From positions 186,001 to 250,000 of the forward strand of contig NZ_MKFI01000002.1 in assembly GCF_001982635.1 (NCBI RefSeq): a stretch of 64,000 bases of DNA, in the 5' to 3' direction. The notes beneath the pieces were generated by a model, which saw only the letters and a program-made list of their open reading frames with translations, ran no database searches and was not told where the DNA came from. The translations under genes and the position numbers were made by a program. This document shows positions 25,563 through 40,152 of this stretch, one piece after another. How positions within the stretch are numbered: position 1 is the stretch's first letter; every line of letters begins with the position of its first letter. Source of the stretch: Bradyrhizobium mercantei. GTDB lineage: Bacteria > Pseudomonadota > Alphaproteobacteria > Rhizobiales > Xanthobacteraceae.

Positions 25563-28429
25563 GCTTCCGGCGCTCCCGTCACCAATCGCGGAGCTGCGCT
25601 GGGCCTTGGCGCTACACCGTGACGATTCTGCTGATTCCAGAGCTGGCGATAGATCGCACAGCGCTCCACCAGGACCTCATGCTTGCCGCAATCGACGATG
25701 CCGCCCTGCTCCAGCACCAGGATCTGATCGCAATCGACCAGCGAGGAAAGCCGATGCGAGACGATGATCATCGTTCGGCCGTTCGCGATCCGCTCCAGGT
25801 TGCCGGTCACGACGGCTTCACTTTCCGGATCAAGCGCGCTGGTGGCCTCATCCAGAATCAAGATGCGCGGGTCGATGATCAGTGCTCGCGCGATGGCGAG
25901 TCGTTGACGCTGACCGCCTGACAGATTGGGCGATCCTTCTTCGATGTAGGTTTCGAAGCCATTCGGCATGCGCTCGATGAACTCTTCTGCGCCGGCGAGC
26001 CGCGCAGCGTACACGGCATCGGACAGCGTCAGGCCGGGACGTCCCGCGATGACGTTGTCGCGGATCGAACCGCGAAACAGAAAGTTCTCCTGCAGTACGA
26101 CGCCCAGGCTCTGCCGCAAATGGCGCAGATCGACGTCACGCAAGTCGACGCCGTCGATCTTCACAAAGCCCTTGTAGTCTCGATTGATCCCCTGCAGCAG
26201 CCGGGTAATCGTCGACTTGCCGGAGCCGCTGCGTCCGACAATTCCGAGGGTCGTTCCAGCAGGCACCGAGAAGCTGACGCGATCCAACGCCGGGACGGTT
26301 GTGTTGCTGTATGTGAAGGTAACGTCCTGGAACGAGATTTCACCCGCGAATTTTGGCCGCAAACCGGCGGATCGCGCGTTGCTCTCGGCGGGCCGGTTGA
26401 GCACTGAAGCCGCCTCGCCGATCGCCGCGCCGATCTCCTCATATTCCTCGATCAGTCGCGCCAGTCCGACCAGCGGTTGCGCAGCCCGACCAGAGAGCAT
26501 GAAGAAGGCGAACAGGCCTCCGACCATGTAGCCGGATGGATCGTTCATGGCGATGTAGGCACCTAGCATCACGGTGCCGATCACCATGATCCGCTCGATC
26601 GGTGTGACCAGCGTTTGCGGCCAGTTCGACAGTTTGCTGAATGCAAGCTGCCATTTGCCGGCCTCGGCGATCCGCTCGTCCCACAACGACCGACGCTGCG
26701 GTTCCAGTGCCAGCGCCTTCACGGTCTTGATCCCGACGATGGTTTCACCGAGCGTGGCCGATTTCCAGGTCTCCGCCGTGGTCACCCGATTGTACATTTC
26801 GCGCATCGGCTTGAGGTAAGCGAGAATCACCAACAGGATGGCGATGGCGCAACCGAGCACGATGCTCGCCAAAATCGGACTGAGATAGAACAGGAACGGC
26901 AGCAGCACGCAGAGCGTGATCAAATCGAGGAATGTGGTCAGCAGACGCCCTGTGAGGAACTGCCGTACCTTGTAGACCTGGGCGATGCGAAACATGGTTT
27001 CGCCCGCCGGATGCCTCTCAAAATAGTCGAGTGGCAAGCGCAACAGGCGATTGAAGACGTGCAGATTGAGCCTCGCGTCGAGCCGTGCACCGACCACCGC
27101 GATAATCAGGCGACGGGCGTGACCCAGGACCGCCTCGTACACCACGACCACCGCCATTACGACGGCCAGCAGGATCAACGTGGAGATGCTGTGGAACTGC
27201 AGCACCTTGTTCACCATGGTCATCACGAGAAGCGGCGGGAAAATCGTAAGGAGACTGATGGTGACGGAGGCAATCCCGATGTCGCGCAGCGACCGATGTT
27301 CCTGGAGCACCAGGCTCGCCAGCCAGCGCAAGCTGAACGGTGCATCCGCCGCTATCCGTCCTCGGTTGGCGCGCACCAGGATCGCTTCGCCGTCCCAGAC
27401 CTGCGCGAGGCGCAACTCGTCGACCGCGACGGGTTGCGCCTCCAGCGGCGCGTTCAGGTCTTGCATCATGATGACGTGTTGTTCGGCGCTGACGCCAACC
27501 ATCAGCCCCGCACTGCCATCCTTGAACAGCAGGATCACCGGCTCGGCGTCGCTCATGCGCATCAAGTTGCGCCAGCCGATACGAACGGCGCGCGACCATA
27601 GCCCGGCGTTTTGCGCCCACTCCGACATCGCCGCGGCTGAAGGAAGCGATTGCGACGCGTCACCTCTGAATTCGTTGACGTCGAGTTCCACACCGTGATG
27701 GCGCGCCACCCGGATCACGGCCTGCAGCCGGATTTGACGTTGGGGGTTCGCGATATCGACGACATCGCCGTTTGCAATGTCGGGCCTGAAGTTCCGGAGT
27801 TGCGCCGCACTGTCGGAGCCGCTCTGTCCCGAAGATTTGCTCCCAGCCCGGTCTCTCCCGGCAAACCAGGAGGCGAGCCAATCGGAGCGGAGTTCGACGC
27901 GCGAGAGCGACGTAACCATCCGCTGTTTGGCAGACACCGCTGCTTCACTCAGTTGCACGCGCGCACCGACGGCCGAGCGAACAAGTCGGCCTCCGATCTT
28001 GCGTAGCATGTCGGGGCGCCCTTCCGGGCTCGGCCGGCGCCGCCGCGTCCGCTCGCGGGCTTCTCGCCGGGCCTCGACAGCGCGAGAGTCCGGCAAGACC
28101 ATGGTCGCTGCGTTGGACTGAGGCTCTCGCCGGCCGAACGACACCGCAAGTGCGCGCGCGTTAGCCTCGACCTGGCAGACCGCGTCGTCAAACGTATGAA
28201 TTTCTACTTTGGCTTCGGCGAGCGTGAGGTCCTTCCGCTCGTTCAGACCATTGATGAGCAACGACCGGCCACGATCATAGAGGTCACGCCGCCCCGCTTC
28301 ATCGCCAGGGCTCAAGCCGGCGATGGCTTTTTGCAGCAGACGAACAAACTTGTTTTCGCCTGCCTGGTCGTTTCCACTACCCGGGGCGGCCAAAATAAAT
28401 CTCCAATAAAATACTCCGCAGTTTTTCAC
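25559..28429 (-). CDS. type I secretion ABC exporter with degenerate C39-like domain
   Basis: 956 residues. Residues 1-210 are an unusual charged N-terminal extension. About 220-375 resembles a C39 peptidase-like domain (IRVARHHGVELDVNEF, PVILLFKDGSAGLMVG) but has no catalytic cysteine, as in HlyB-type exporters where it only binds substrate. About 385-680 is the six-helix ABC membrane domain (HPAGETMFRIAQ). The nucleotide-binding domain has Walker A GRSGSGKST (about 732-740), signature LSGGQRQR (about 837) and Walker B ILILDEATSALD (about 857). It exports unfolded protein through the inner membrane. Placed directly after the collagen-like and metallopeptidase genes, it is the likely exporter of the former. 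Confidence 0.9.
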   Translation of the reverse strand: MKNCGVFYWRFILAAPGSGNDQAGENKFVRLLQKAIAGLSPGDEAGRRDLYDRGRSLLINGLNERKDLTLAEAKVEIHTFDDAVCQVEANARALAVSFGRREPQSNAATMVLPDSRAVEARREARERTRRRRPSPEGRPDMLRKIGGRLVRSAVGARVQLSEAAVSAKQRMVTSLSRVELRSDWLASWFAGRDRAGSKSSGQSGSDSAAQLRNFRPDIANGDVVDIANPQRQIRLQAVIRVARHHGVELDVNEFRGDASQSLPSAAAMSEWAQNAGLWSRAVRIGWRNLMRMSDAEPVILLFKDGSAGLMVGVSAEQHVIMMQDLNAPLEAQPVAVDELRLAQVWDGEAILVRANRGRIAADAPFSLRWLASLVLQEHRSLRDIGIASVTISLLTIFPPLLVMTMVNKVLQFHSISTLILLAVVMAVVVVYEAVLGHARRLIIAVVGARLDARLNLHVFNRLLRLPLDYFERHPAGETMFRIAQVYKVRQFLTGRLLTTFLDLITLCVLLPFLFYLSPILASIVLGCAIAILLVILAYLKPMREMYNRVTTAETWKSATLGETIVGIKTVKALALEPQRRSLWDERIAEAGKWQLAFSKLSNWPQTLVTPIERIMVIGTVMLGAYIAMNDPSGYMVGGLFAFFMLSGRAAQPLVGLARLIEEYEEIGAAIGEAASVLNRPAESNARSAGLRPKFAGEISFQDVTFTYSNTTVPALDRVSFSVPAGTTLGIVGRSGSGKSTITRLLQGINRDYKGFVKIDGVDLRDVDLRHLRQSLGVVLQENFLFRGSIRDNVIAGRPGLTLSDAVYAARLAGAEEFIERMPNGFETYIEEGSPNLSGGQRQRLAIARALIIDPRILILDEATSALDPESEAVVTGNLERIANGRTMIIVSHRLSSLVDCDQILVLEQGGIVDCGKHEVLVERCAIYRQLWNQQNRHGVAPRPSAAPRLVTGAPEA

Positions 28430-28515
28430 TACGCCTCTGTAAAATCAACGTTTTTGCGGCGGCTCTTTCATTGAACTGCAGTGCATGGTTTACGTCACGG
28501 TTCGGATCGCGCGCA

Positions 28516-29385
28516 TCAGGCTAGCCGGAGCAATTGTTGCAGCCGTGGCGGCAATTCCCCGCTCGCGCCAATCTCGGCGCAGCTTTGCTTCCAGCGCGCG
28601 ACATAAGCCTCGATCGGCAGCGAGGTTCGTTCCGGCCAGCGATTGAGCGCGGCGAGATCCTCGACACATGACGGACCGGCTTCATAGACGGCAAGGATGC
28701 CGAGGATCGCGGGCCCCCGCGGAACGGAACGGCCCGCTTCCATCTGCGCTCGAGTAGCTTGGAACCACGACGCGGCATCATCAGGCGAACCGGCCGCGCC
28801 ATCGGATCTGCTGGCCTGAAGCAGGTCGGCGCGGTATTGCCGGATCGCGCCGGCAAACGCCTGGTCGCCGGCAAACGGGGGCGATTGCTCCCAGCTCTCG
28901 GCGAGCAGCCGCAGCCCACGAATGGAGAAGGTCTCGACCAGGGCTTCCTCCAGCCATTGCGTCGGCGGTTGCGGTTTCGCCGAGAACTGCCAGCTGTTGG
29001 CGAGGACATGCCCGAGCTCGTGGCCGAATTGATAGGCGAGCTTGCACCAATCGGCTGGTCCGACGTTCAGGATGATCGAAGCCGTTTCCGGCTGATCGCG
29101 ATGCAGCCAGATGGCCGGGGGGCCCTGATGATGGTTTTCGATCGACAGCTTTGCAGGCTGACGATCGGACAACAGGCGAAGCTTGGAGAAATTGACCGCC
29201 CTCACCCGCGACAGCACCCGCAGTGCCGCATCGCCATAGTCCCAATCCCCCTGCAACTTGATCGGTGCGGTCAACAGATCGCCCGTGCTTGCGCGCGCGG
29301 GCAACGCACTCCCGCTTGCAAGAACGGCGGCCGCCGTCAGTTGCAGGAACCGACGCCGGCCGATAGCGCTCGGACTTGATCTCAT
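28516..29385 (-). CDS. Tat-exported HELGH metallopeptidase-like protein (copy 1)
   Basis: 289 residues. A Tat signal (GRRRFLQLTAAAVLASGSA) is followed by a domain with the zinc-binding motif HELGH at 122-126 and a downstream acidic helix WLEEALVETF (about 144-153) that could give the third ligand, as in gluzincin-type peptidases. The first His pair and the Glu are intact. A paralogue without the Tat signal lies at 40995-41894. It sits between the collagen-like gene (50 bases upstream) and the ABC exporter (86 bases downstream). Processing or quality control of the secreted protein in the periplasm is a reasonable guess, not shown by sequence. Confidence 0.65.
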   Translation of the reverse strand: MRSSPSAIGRRRFLQLTAAAVLASGSALPARASTGDLLTAPIKLQGDWDYGDAALRVLSRVRAVNFSKLRLLSDRQPAKLSIENHHQGPPAIWLHRDQPETASIILNVGPADWCKLAYQFGHELGHVLANSWQFSAKPQPPTQWLEEALVETFSIRGLRLLAESWEQSPPFAGDQAFAGAIRQYRADLLQASRSDGAAGSPDDAASWFQATRAQMEAGRSVPRGPAILGILAVYEAGPSCVEDLAALNRWPERTSLPIEAYVARWKQSCAEIGASGELPPRLQQLLRLA

Positions 29386-29394
29386 CTGCTGACA

Positions 29395-29421
29395 GGAACG
29401 GGCGCAGCCTGCGCCCGTTCC
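29395..29421. promoter_or_regulatory. 27-bp perfect palindrome between collagen-like and metallopeptidase genes; contains EcfG-like motif
   Basis: Arms GGAACGGGCG and CGCCCGTTCC flank CAGCCTG, itself nearly symmetrical. It could form an intercistronic mRNA hairpin. No U-run follows in the minus direction, so it is not a standard terminator. Because the outer bases are GGAACG/CGTTCC, each strand also reads GGAAC-N16-CGTT, the consensus of EcfG-controlled stress promoters. In the minus direction such a promoter would start RNA close to the ATG at 29385. Confidence 0.45.
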
Positions 29422-29435
29422 TCTCCTCTTCCTCG

Positions 29436-34649
<5,214 letters not shown>

Positions 34650-34650
34650 T

Positions 34651-34687
34651 CAAAAAAATAACGCCGCCTGGCAAACGCTCAGGCGGC
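34651..34687 (-). terminator. Rho-independent terminator overlapping the stop of the upstream small gene
   Basis: A stem GCCGCCTG/CAGGCGGC (34663-34670 with 34680-34687) and nine-base loop, followed in the minus direction by GTTATTTTTTTG. It begins at the TGA (34681-34679) of the preceding gene. Confidence 0.75.
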
Positions 34688-35167
34688 GGGTCCGCGTGCT
34701 CCACTCATCGGCGGAGTATCCAAGTCACTTCGAACTGAAAGAAATTCGGCCGGCGTAAATTCGCCGTTCTGTTCAAACGTGCCGATGTCGTAGGCGCCGG
34801 ACACCCGTGCCACCTTGAGGCGGATCTCGACGGCATTGAACTGGTTCGATGCATCGGGAAGCGTGACCTGCGACACGATCGCTTTCGTATTGCGGTCGAC
34901 GATGAAGTACGTGACGTTCTGAGTCGTTTGCCCGCGCGGCAAAGTTCCCGATACGAGAATCTCGTGAATGCCCATCGCGGAGAGGACGCCGGCGTAGGCC
35001 TCGATGCCCGCCGCCGTCATCGGCGGCCTCGCGTGCGCATGTTTCGTGGAAACGCCCGGCTTAGCTACGCAATCATTCGACATGAAAAAACTCGATACGC
35101 TATCCGCGATCGCCCCAAGCCCGGGCGCCGCAGTGAAATTGTCAGTCTGAAAAACACCCATTTCCAA
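34679..35167 (-). CDS. small protein related to the post-DUF4347 module of the collagen-like protein
   Basis: 162 residues. The middle part (GIEAYAGVL, then GTL...TTQNVTYFIVDRNTKAIVSQVTL, ...AYDIGTFEQNG) parallels the collagen-like protein just after its DUF4347-type domain ([16 protein letters not shown]...[20 protein letters not shown], ...[10 protein letters not shown]). The two therefore seem to share one beta-rich module, which here stands alone. There is no signal peptide; the N-terminus could start at 35167 or 35161. Position directly upstream of the collagen-like gene suggests a minor component, cap or chaperone of the same structure. Function unknown. Confidence 0.6.
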   Translation of the reverse strand: MEMGVFQTDNFTAAPGLGAIADSVSSFFMSNDCVAKPGVSTKHAHARPPMTAAGIEAYAGVLSAMGIHEILVSGTLPRGQTTQNVTYFIVDRNTKAIVSQVTLPDASNQFNAVEIRLKVARVSGAYDIGTFEQNGEFTPAEFLSVRSDLDTPPMSGARGPAA

Positions 35168-35705
35168 GCAGTGCGGGAACTAAGCAGCCCGGGAACCGCG
35201 TTGGCCTCAATCTCAGAAAATTAACGACAACTAGAAGTTTACCCCAACGGGCGAGAATTGCTCTTTTAAAGCCGATTGAATCATTCCTAGCAAGAGATTT
35301 TTAATCAATGTCAGGTTCCGCTGCATCCGAGCAAATACGGGGCGGTCGCGTCACGGTGCTCGATTCACCGTAAAGCGGCTTTGCTTTCCTCATCGGATGA
35401 TTTTGCATTAGTGTGAGAGATATCGAGGGGATGCGGACGAAGATTGCTCGTCCGTCTCGATCCGATCGGCAGATTTTCGCCGATCTGGAACCGGGATTAA
35501 CCATAGTTCATAGAGTTCGCGCCGTGTCAGATGCCAAGCGGCTTTGCCTCAACAGGATCGTCGAAGACGAGACGGCAAGCCTGCGTCGCCGTCTTAAATC
35601 TGTCGCACTCCATGCCGGGCGTCTTCCCAGATCCGCCGATCCATGCGCCAGGCGCACCGATATCGGCGGATCACGGACACTTTCTTGAACCGGTTGGCAC
35701 CACAC
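35168..35705. other. 538-bp divergent promoter region of the collagen-like locus
   Basis: It lies between the minus-strand secretion run and the plus-strand glycosyltransferase fusion. The part 35220-35320 is clearly more AT-rich than its surroundings, as expected for a promoter. Short frames inside (35413-35688 plus) have no ribosome site or recognisable sequence. A GGAAC/CGTT pair around 35170 has 18 bases between the elements, too wide for a standard EcfG promoter. Confidence 0.5.
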
Positions 35706-38700
35706 ATGGCCAGGCAAACCATTTGTCTAAGCATGATCGTCAAGAACGAGGCGCCGGTCATCGAGCGTTGCCTTCGATCCGTGCTTCCAATCATTGACGA
35801 TTGGCTGATCTGCGACACGGGCTCGACCGACGGCACGCAGGAGATCATCCGCACCTTCTTCGTAAAACATGGCAAGCCGGGCGAATTGCACCAGCGGCCG
35901 TGGAAAGACTTCGCGCATAATCGCAGCGAGGCCCTCAGGCTTGCGCGCGTCAAGGCCGATTACACCCTCATCATCGATGCCGACGATACGCTCGAGCTGT
36001 CTTCAGATTTCAAGCTGCCGCGGCTGACCCTCGATTCCTATTCGTTCGATATTCTCCATCAGCAACTGCGATATCCTCGCACCCAGCTCGTGCGCAACAC
36101 GCTGCCATGGATCTACGAGGGTGTTCTGCATGAGTTTCTGGCCCGGCGCGACGCCAAGGGAGACCGGATATTTCCAGAGAACCGGTCGCACGGTCCGCTG
36201 CCGGGTGTTCTCATCCATATGACGGAGGAAGGCGCGCGGCGACGCCAGTCACAGGCCGACCGGTACAGCCGCGACGCCGCCGTGCTGGAAGCCGCCCTGA
36301 CGACAGAGACCGATCCGTTTCTCGTGGCGCGCTACACATTCTATCTCGCTCAGAGTTATCGAGACGCAGGCGAGCGGGAGAAAGCGCTCGCGCTGTATCT
36401 CAGGCGCGCGCAACTCGGCTTCTGGCAGCAGGAGGTTTACGTCAGCCTGTGGGCGGCGGGCAGATTGAAGGTCGAGCTCAATTATCCCGCGGAGGAGATC
36501 ATCGAAGCCTTCGTTTCGGCCGCCCACGCCGACCCCGAGCGTGCCGAAGCGCTGCATGATGCCGCAAGATATTGCCGGGACCGGCAGCGGTTTCAGCAAG
36601 GCCATGATTTCGCCAGTCGCGCCATAGACCTTCGCTCTCCGGACGGCGCCTTGTTTGCGGAGCCATGGATCTATGACTACGGCGCACTCGATGAATTCGT
36701 GGTCAACGCCTATTGGGCGGGAAGATACGAGGACGCGGTGAAGGGCTGCCGCTTGCTTCTCGCACCGAGCAGCAAGCTTCCGGAATCGGAAAAGCAGCGC
36801 ATCGAGGCCAACCTGCGATTTGCCGTGGAGGCGATCGAGAAGCGCAACAGTGCCGCAGATCCCGAGCCTCCCGAGGCCGAACCGGCCACCGTATCGCGTC
36901 CGTCGGACCAGGTGACCCAAACTGATCCGAGTCCAGTCGCACCAGCAAATGACCAAGTGAACGTAGTGCCTGCAAATAGGATCCACGTCCTCGGCGTTGC
37001 ACACACCGTACCCCATGTCGACTATCTGGTGTGCGCCTTCACGGCTAAGGTGTTGTTGTTCTCGGACGTAATTCAGCCTTATGGATGGCATGTCGTCGAG
37101 TACAGCAACGAAGGCTCCAGTAGCTCTGCGCGGGAGCATATCGTAATCCTCAGCGCGGAGCGGTTGCGAACGTTGAGTAAGCGCACCTCGCGCGAAGAGC
37201 CAATGGACGCTGACGTCAACAATCAAGAGCTGCAGCGCGAGTTCCAGCACATCCTTGTCGAAAAGCTCAAAGGGCGCGTCCGAAAAGGCGATATCGTCTG
37301 CCATGTCTGGGGACCCAACATGGAGGTCTATGAGGCATTCCCGGATTGTCACCACGTCGAATTGTGCGTCGGCTACACGGCCTCGCCCGGATTGCCGTTT
37401 CGCATCTACGAAACCAGCGCCTGGATGCATTGGCATTACGGCAAGGCCGGGCACGAAGACGGCAACAACTACAAGTGGGCGATTCCTTCGCCCATCGACA
37501 CGGAGATATGGAAGTATTGCGCTGCCCCCGGCAACTACGCGGTATTCCTCGGCCGCGTGACTTCGAGAAAAGGCATCAATACGCTCGTCGAAATCGCCCG
37601 GCGCCTTCCTGAACTTCCAATCCACATCTATGGCCCCGGCGACACCTCGCCGTGGGCTGATGCACCCGCCAATATCGTGTTCAAGGGGCCCGTCTTCGGC
37701 CAGGACCGCATCGAAGTGGTCAGACGCGCGCGCTGCATGTTGATGCCGACCGTCTTCATCGAGCCATTCGGAAATTCCGGCGTCGAAGCTCAGCTTTGTG
37801 GCGTACCGCTGATCGGAACTACGTTCGGCGCATTTCAGGAGACGGTCATAGATGGCGTCACTGGCTTTCGGTGCAACACCTTGGCCGACTGGATCGAGGC
37901 GATACGTGTCAGTGCCACCCTCGACCGCCGCCGGATCGCGGAGATTGCACGCACCCGCTATTCCAAGAACGTCATAGGACAACAATACGATCGCGCCTTC
38001 AGGCAGCTTGCGGACTTGTCGGGTCGCGGCTGGTACGCGGAGCAATCGCACAAGTTCGCCCATCCCTCCAATGCGACGGTAAACCCGGCTGAAGAGGTGG
38101 CGATCAGCAGTCCGCGGAAACCGAGGATCTGGCTGTACATGCCGTATTTCGGCACGTTGCCGAACTACTTCCAGCTCTATCTTGATTCGCTTGCGCGAAA
38201 CCAGGATTGCCTCTCGGTCATTCTCGTCACGGACATCGATCTGGCCGGCTATCGCGTGCCGGCGAATCTGATCCGGGCCTCCATGACGCTCGACGAGATC
38301 CGGGAACGAGCCGCTCGCCTGCTGGCCGAGGAGTTTGGCGTTTCGGCAGCGCCCGACACGCTCATCAAGGGACCCTATAAGCTCTGCGATTACAGGGTGA
38401 CCTATCTCAGATTGTTCTACGATATCAGTCAGCGATTGGGTCTCACTGACGAAGATTTCGTCGGCTGGGGTGACTGCGACGTCATTTACGGGCGATTTTC
38501 GGACTTCCTCGATCTGACGGACAATTACCAGATCATCGGCGGCTATCACGGACATCTGACGGCATTTCGCAATATCGAGCCTTTCCGCAACCTGTTCAGA
38601 TCGATCGATGGATTATCGGCGCTGTTGATCGACGATAAATCGCACATTGTCGACGAAGTCGCTTTTCGAAAGCCGCTCCTCGAATTCCTGGAGCAACGCA

Positions 38701-40109
38701 AATACAGGATGTTCTACGCGAACAGATATCTCTGCGACATCGTTCCTCAGCAGTTCTTTGGCCTTTTCCGGCATGATCACGCGCAGCGTCCCAGCAACTT
38801 CTTCGATGCGTACAACCCGGACAAGGACATCGAACACGTATGCTGCGATCGAGAGGGCCGGCTATCGGTCGCCTACAAGGGCGGCGAGTCGCGACGGGCC
38901 ATCTATTGTCACCTGCAGAAGCGCAGCGTCGCGGTCCAGCCCGATGGCTACGAAAATGGATACTTTATTCAAGAGAACGCCTTCATGCCCATCGATGCCG
39001 TGAACCAGAGCCCGCCCGATCCTGCGCTCAAGGCTTATCTGAGCGAGCCCGGCCCCCATCGTCTGGAAGTCGGCGCCGGATGGAATGTGAGGGATGGATG
39101 GTTCTCGACCGACCTCGATCCGCCACCGGGCCTGCCTTGCATGAAGCTCGACGCGACCAAGCGCTTCGAGATTCCCTCCGACGCTTTCGACTACGTCTAT
39201 TCGGAGCACATGATCGAGCATGTCCCGTTCGACGATGGCCTGAACATGCTCGAGGAGTGCTACCGAATATTGAAACCCGGCGGAACGATCCGCATTTGCA
39301 CGCCGTCGCTCGGCTTCCTGTCGCGCGTCATTTCGTCCGACCGGGGACTTGTCGAAGATCAATACCGCCGCTGGTCGGTCCAGACCTTCGTCCCGAATGC
39401 GCCGGCGGTGACGAACGCGTTCTTTCTCAACAATTTCGTCCGCAACTGGGGTCACAAATTCATCTACGACCGCGAGACACTCGAGCTCGCCTTGCAACTC
39501 GCGGGCTTCGAAAAGATCATCGGCTGTGAACTCAACGAGAGCGCACATCCATCGTTGCGGGGCTTGGCGAACGTCGAAAAGATTCCCCCCGGATTCCTCG
39601 ATCTCGAAAGCATGGTGTTTGAGGCCACCAAGCCGGTAAGTACCGAAAGCAGCGCGAGGGGACGGATCATCTCGACCGGAAAGCACGCGACACAGAGCTC
39701 GATTTCGCCGTGGTCGCGCGAAGCGACGCCGGAAGCCGACGCCGGCAGGGTCGTAAGTGGCACCTTCACCGGTTCTTACAACAGTCATACGAACCTCGAT
39801 TCCCCAGCGTGGTGGCGAGTTGATCTGGATCGGGTGCAGCAGATCAACGAAGTCCATATCTACAATCGCGTCGACGCCAATCCGGCGATCAGGGCACGTC
39901 TGAGCAGGCTCGAAATCCAGGTGTCCGACGACGACAGGAACTGGCACACGGCGTTCCGCAAAGAGACGGCCGTCCCCCTGGGCGGAAGACACGGACGAAC
40001 TCCGTTTATTTGGAAGCCGGATGCAGCCGTCTCGGCCCGCTTTCTGCGTATTCAGCTTCTGGAGCGGCAGTATCTGCACCTGGAGCAGGTCGAGATTTTC
40101 GGTCCATGA
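35706..40109 (+). CDS. multidomain fusion: GT2 + GT-B glycosyltransferases + third GT-like module + methyltransferase + discoidin-type domain
   Basis: 1467 residues. About 1-215: family-2 glycosyltransferase (SMIVKNEAPVIERCLRSVLP, metal-binding DADDT near residue 90). About 215-400: helical TPR-like linker. About 425-790: GT-B/family-4 type transferase (FLGRVTSRKGINTLVEIA, IEPFGNSGVEAQLCGVPLIG). About 808-1095: module of the type RIWLYMPYFGTLPNYFQLYL...WGDCDVIYG, a DUF6625-like putative glycosyltransferase. About 1118-1310: class I SAM methyltransferase (LEVGAGWNVRDGW, EHMIEHVPFDDGLNMLEECY). About 1318-1467: F5/8 type C (discoidin) carbohydrate-binding-like domain (WWRVDLDRVQQINEVHIYNR). The start ATG at 35706 precedes the conserved GT2 sequence. 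It probably builds, methylates and may bind a glycan; the neighbouring threonine-rich collagen-like protein is the obvious candidate acceptor. Confidence 0.85.
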   Translation: MARQTICLSMIVKNEAPVIERCLRSVLPIIDDWLICDTGSTDGTQEIIRTFFVKHGKPGELHQRPWKDFAHNRSEALRLARVKADYTLIIDADDTLELSSDFKLPRLTLDSYSFDILHQQLRYPRTQLVRNTLPWIYEGVLHEFLARRDAKGDRIFPENRSHGPLPGVLIHMTEEGARRRQSQADRYSRDAAVLEAALTTETDPFLVARYTFYLAQSYRDAGEREKALALYLRRAQLGFWQQEVYVSLWAAGRLKVELNYPAEEIIEAFVSAAHADPERAEALHDAARYCRDRQRFQQGHDFASRAIDLRSPDGALFAEPWIYDYGALDEFVVNAYWAGRYEDAVKGCRLLLAPSSKLPESEKQRIEANLRFAVEAIEKRNSAADPEPPEAEPATVSRPSDQVTQTDPSPVAPANDQVNVVPANRIHVLGVAHTVPHVDYLVCAFTAKVLLFSDVIQPYGWHVVEYSNEGSSSSAREHIVILSAERLRTLSKRTSREEPMDADVNNQELQREFQHILVEKLKGRVRKGDIVCHVWGPNMEVYEAFPDCHHVELCVGYTASPGLPFRIYETSAWMHWHYGKAGHEDGNNYKWAIPSPIDTEIWKYCAAPGNYAVFLGRVTSRKGINTLVEIARRLPELPIHIYGPGDTSPWADAPANIVFKGPVFGQDRIEVVRRARCMLMPTVFIEPFGNSGVEAQLCGVPLIGTTFGAFQETVIDGVTGFRCNTLADWIEAIRVSATLDRRRIAEIARTRYSKNVIGQQYDRAFRQLADLSGRGWYAEQSHKFAHPSNATVNPAEEVAISSPRKPRIWLYMPYFGTLPNYFQLYLDSLARNQDCLSVILVTDIDLAGYRVPANLIRASMTLDEIRERAARLLAEEFGVSAAPDTLIKGPYKLCDYRVTYLRLFYDISQRLGLTDEDFVGWGDCDVIYGRFSDFLDLTDNYQIIGGYHGHLTAFRNIEPFRNLFRSIDGLSALLIDDKSHIVDEVAFRKPLLEFLEQRKYRMFYANRYLCDIVPQQFFGLFRHDHAQRPSNFFDAYNPDKDIEHVCCDREGRLSVAYKGGESRRAIYCHLQKRSVAVQPDGYENGYFIQENAFMPIDAVNQSPPDPALKAYLSEPGPHRLEVGAGWNVRDGWFSTDLDPPPGLPCMKLDATKRFEIPSDAFDYVYSEHMIEHVPFDDGLNMLEECYRILKPGGTIRICTPSLGFLSRVISSDRGLVEDQYRRWSVQTFVPNAPAVTNAFFLNNFVRNWGHKFIYDRETLELALQLAGFEKIIGCELNESAHPSLRGLANVEKIPPGFLDLESMVFEATKPVSTESSARGRIISTGKHATQSSISPWSREATPEADAGRVVSGTFTGSYNSHTNLDSPAWWRVDLDRVQQINEVHIYNRVDANPAIRARLSRLEIQVSDDDRNWHTAFRKETAVPLGGRHGRTPFIWKPDAAVSARFLRIQLLERQYLHLEQVEIFGP

Positions 40110-40152
40110 GGCCGACCCGGAGTGGTCGCTACGCGGTACCAGCCTGCAAAGC

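Noticed and set aside
35165..35200. GGAAC...CGTT pair as an EcfG promoter for the glycosyltransferase fusion
   Set aside because: The spacing is 18 bases and the start codon is over 500 bases away.
36940..36980. CAGCAAATGACC resembling the dispersed repeat
   Set aside because: It is inside the fusion gene and matches only the first dozen bases; the conserved end is absent.
36249..38555. 768-codon minus-strand frame
   Set aside because: Antisense of the glycosyltransferase fusion; GC-rich third positions keep it open.
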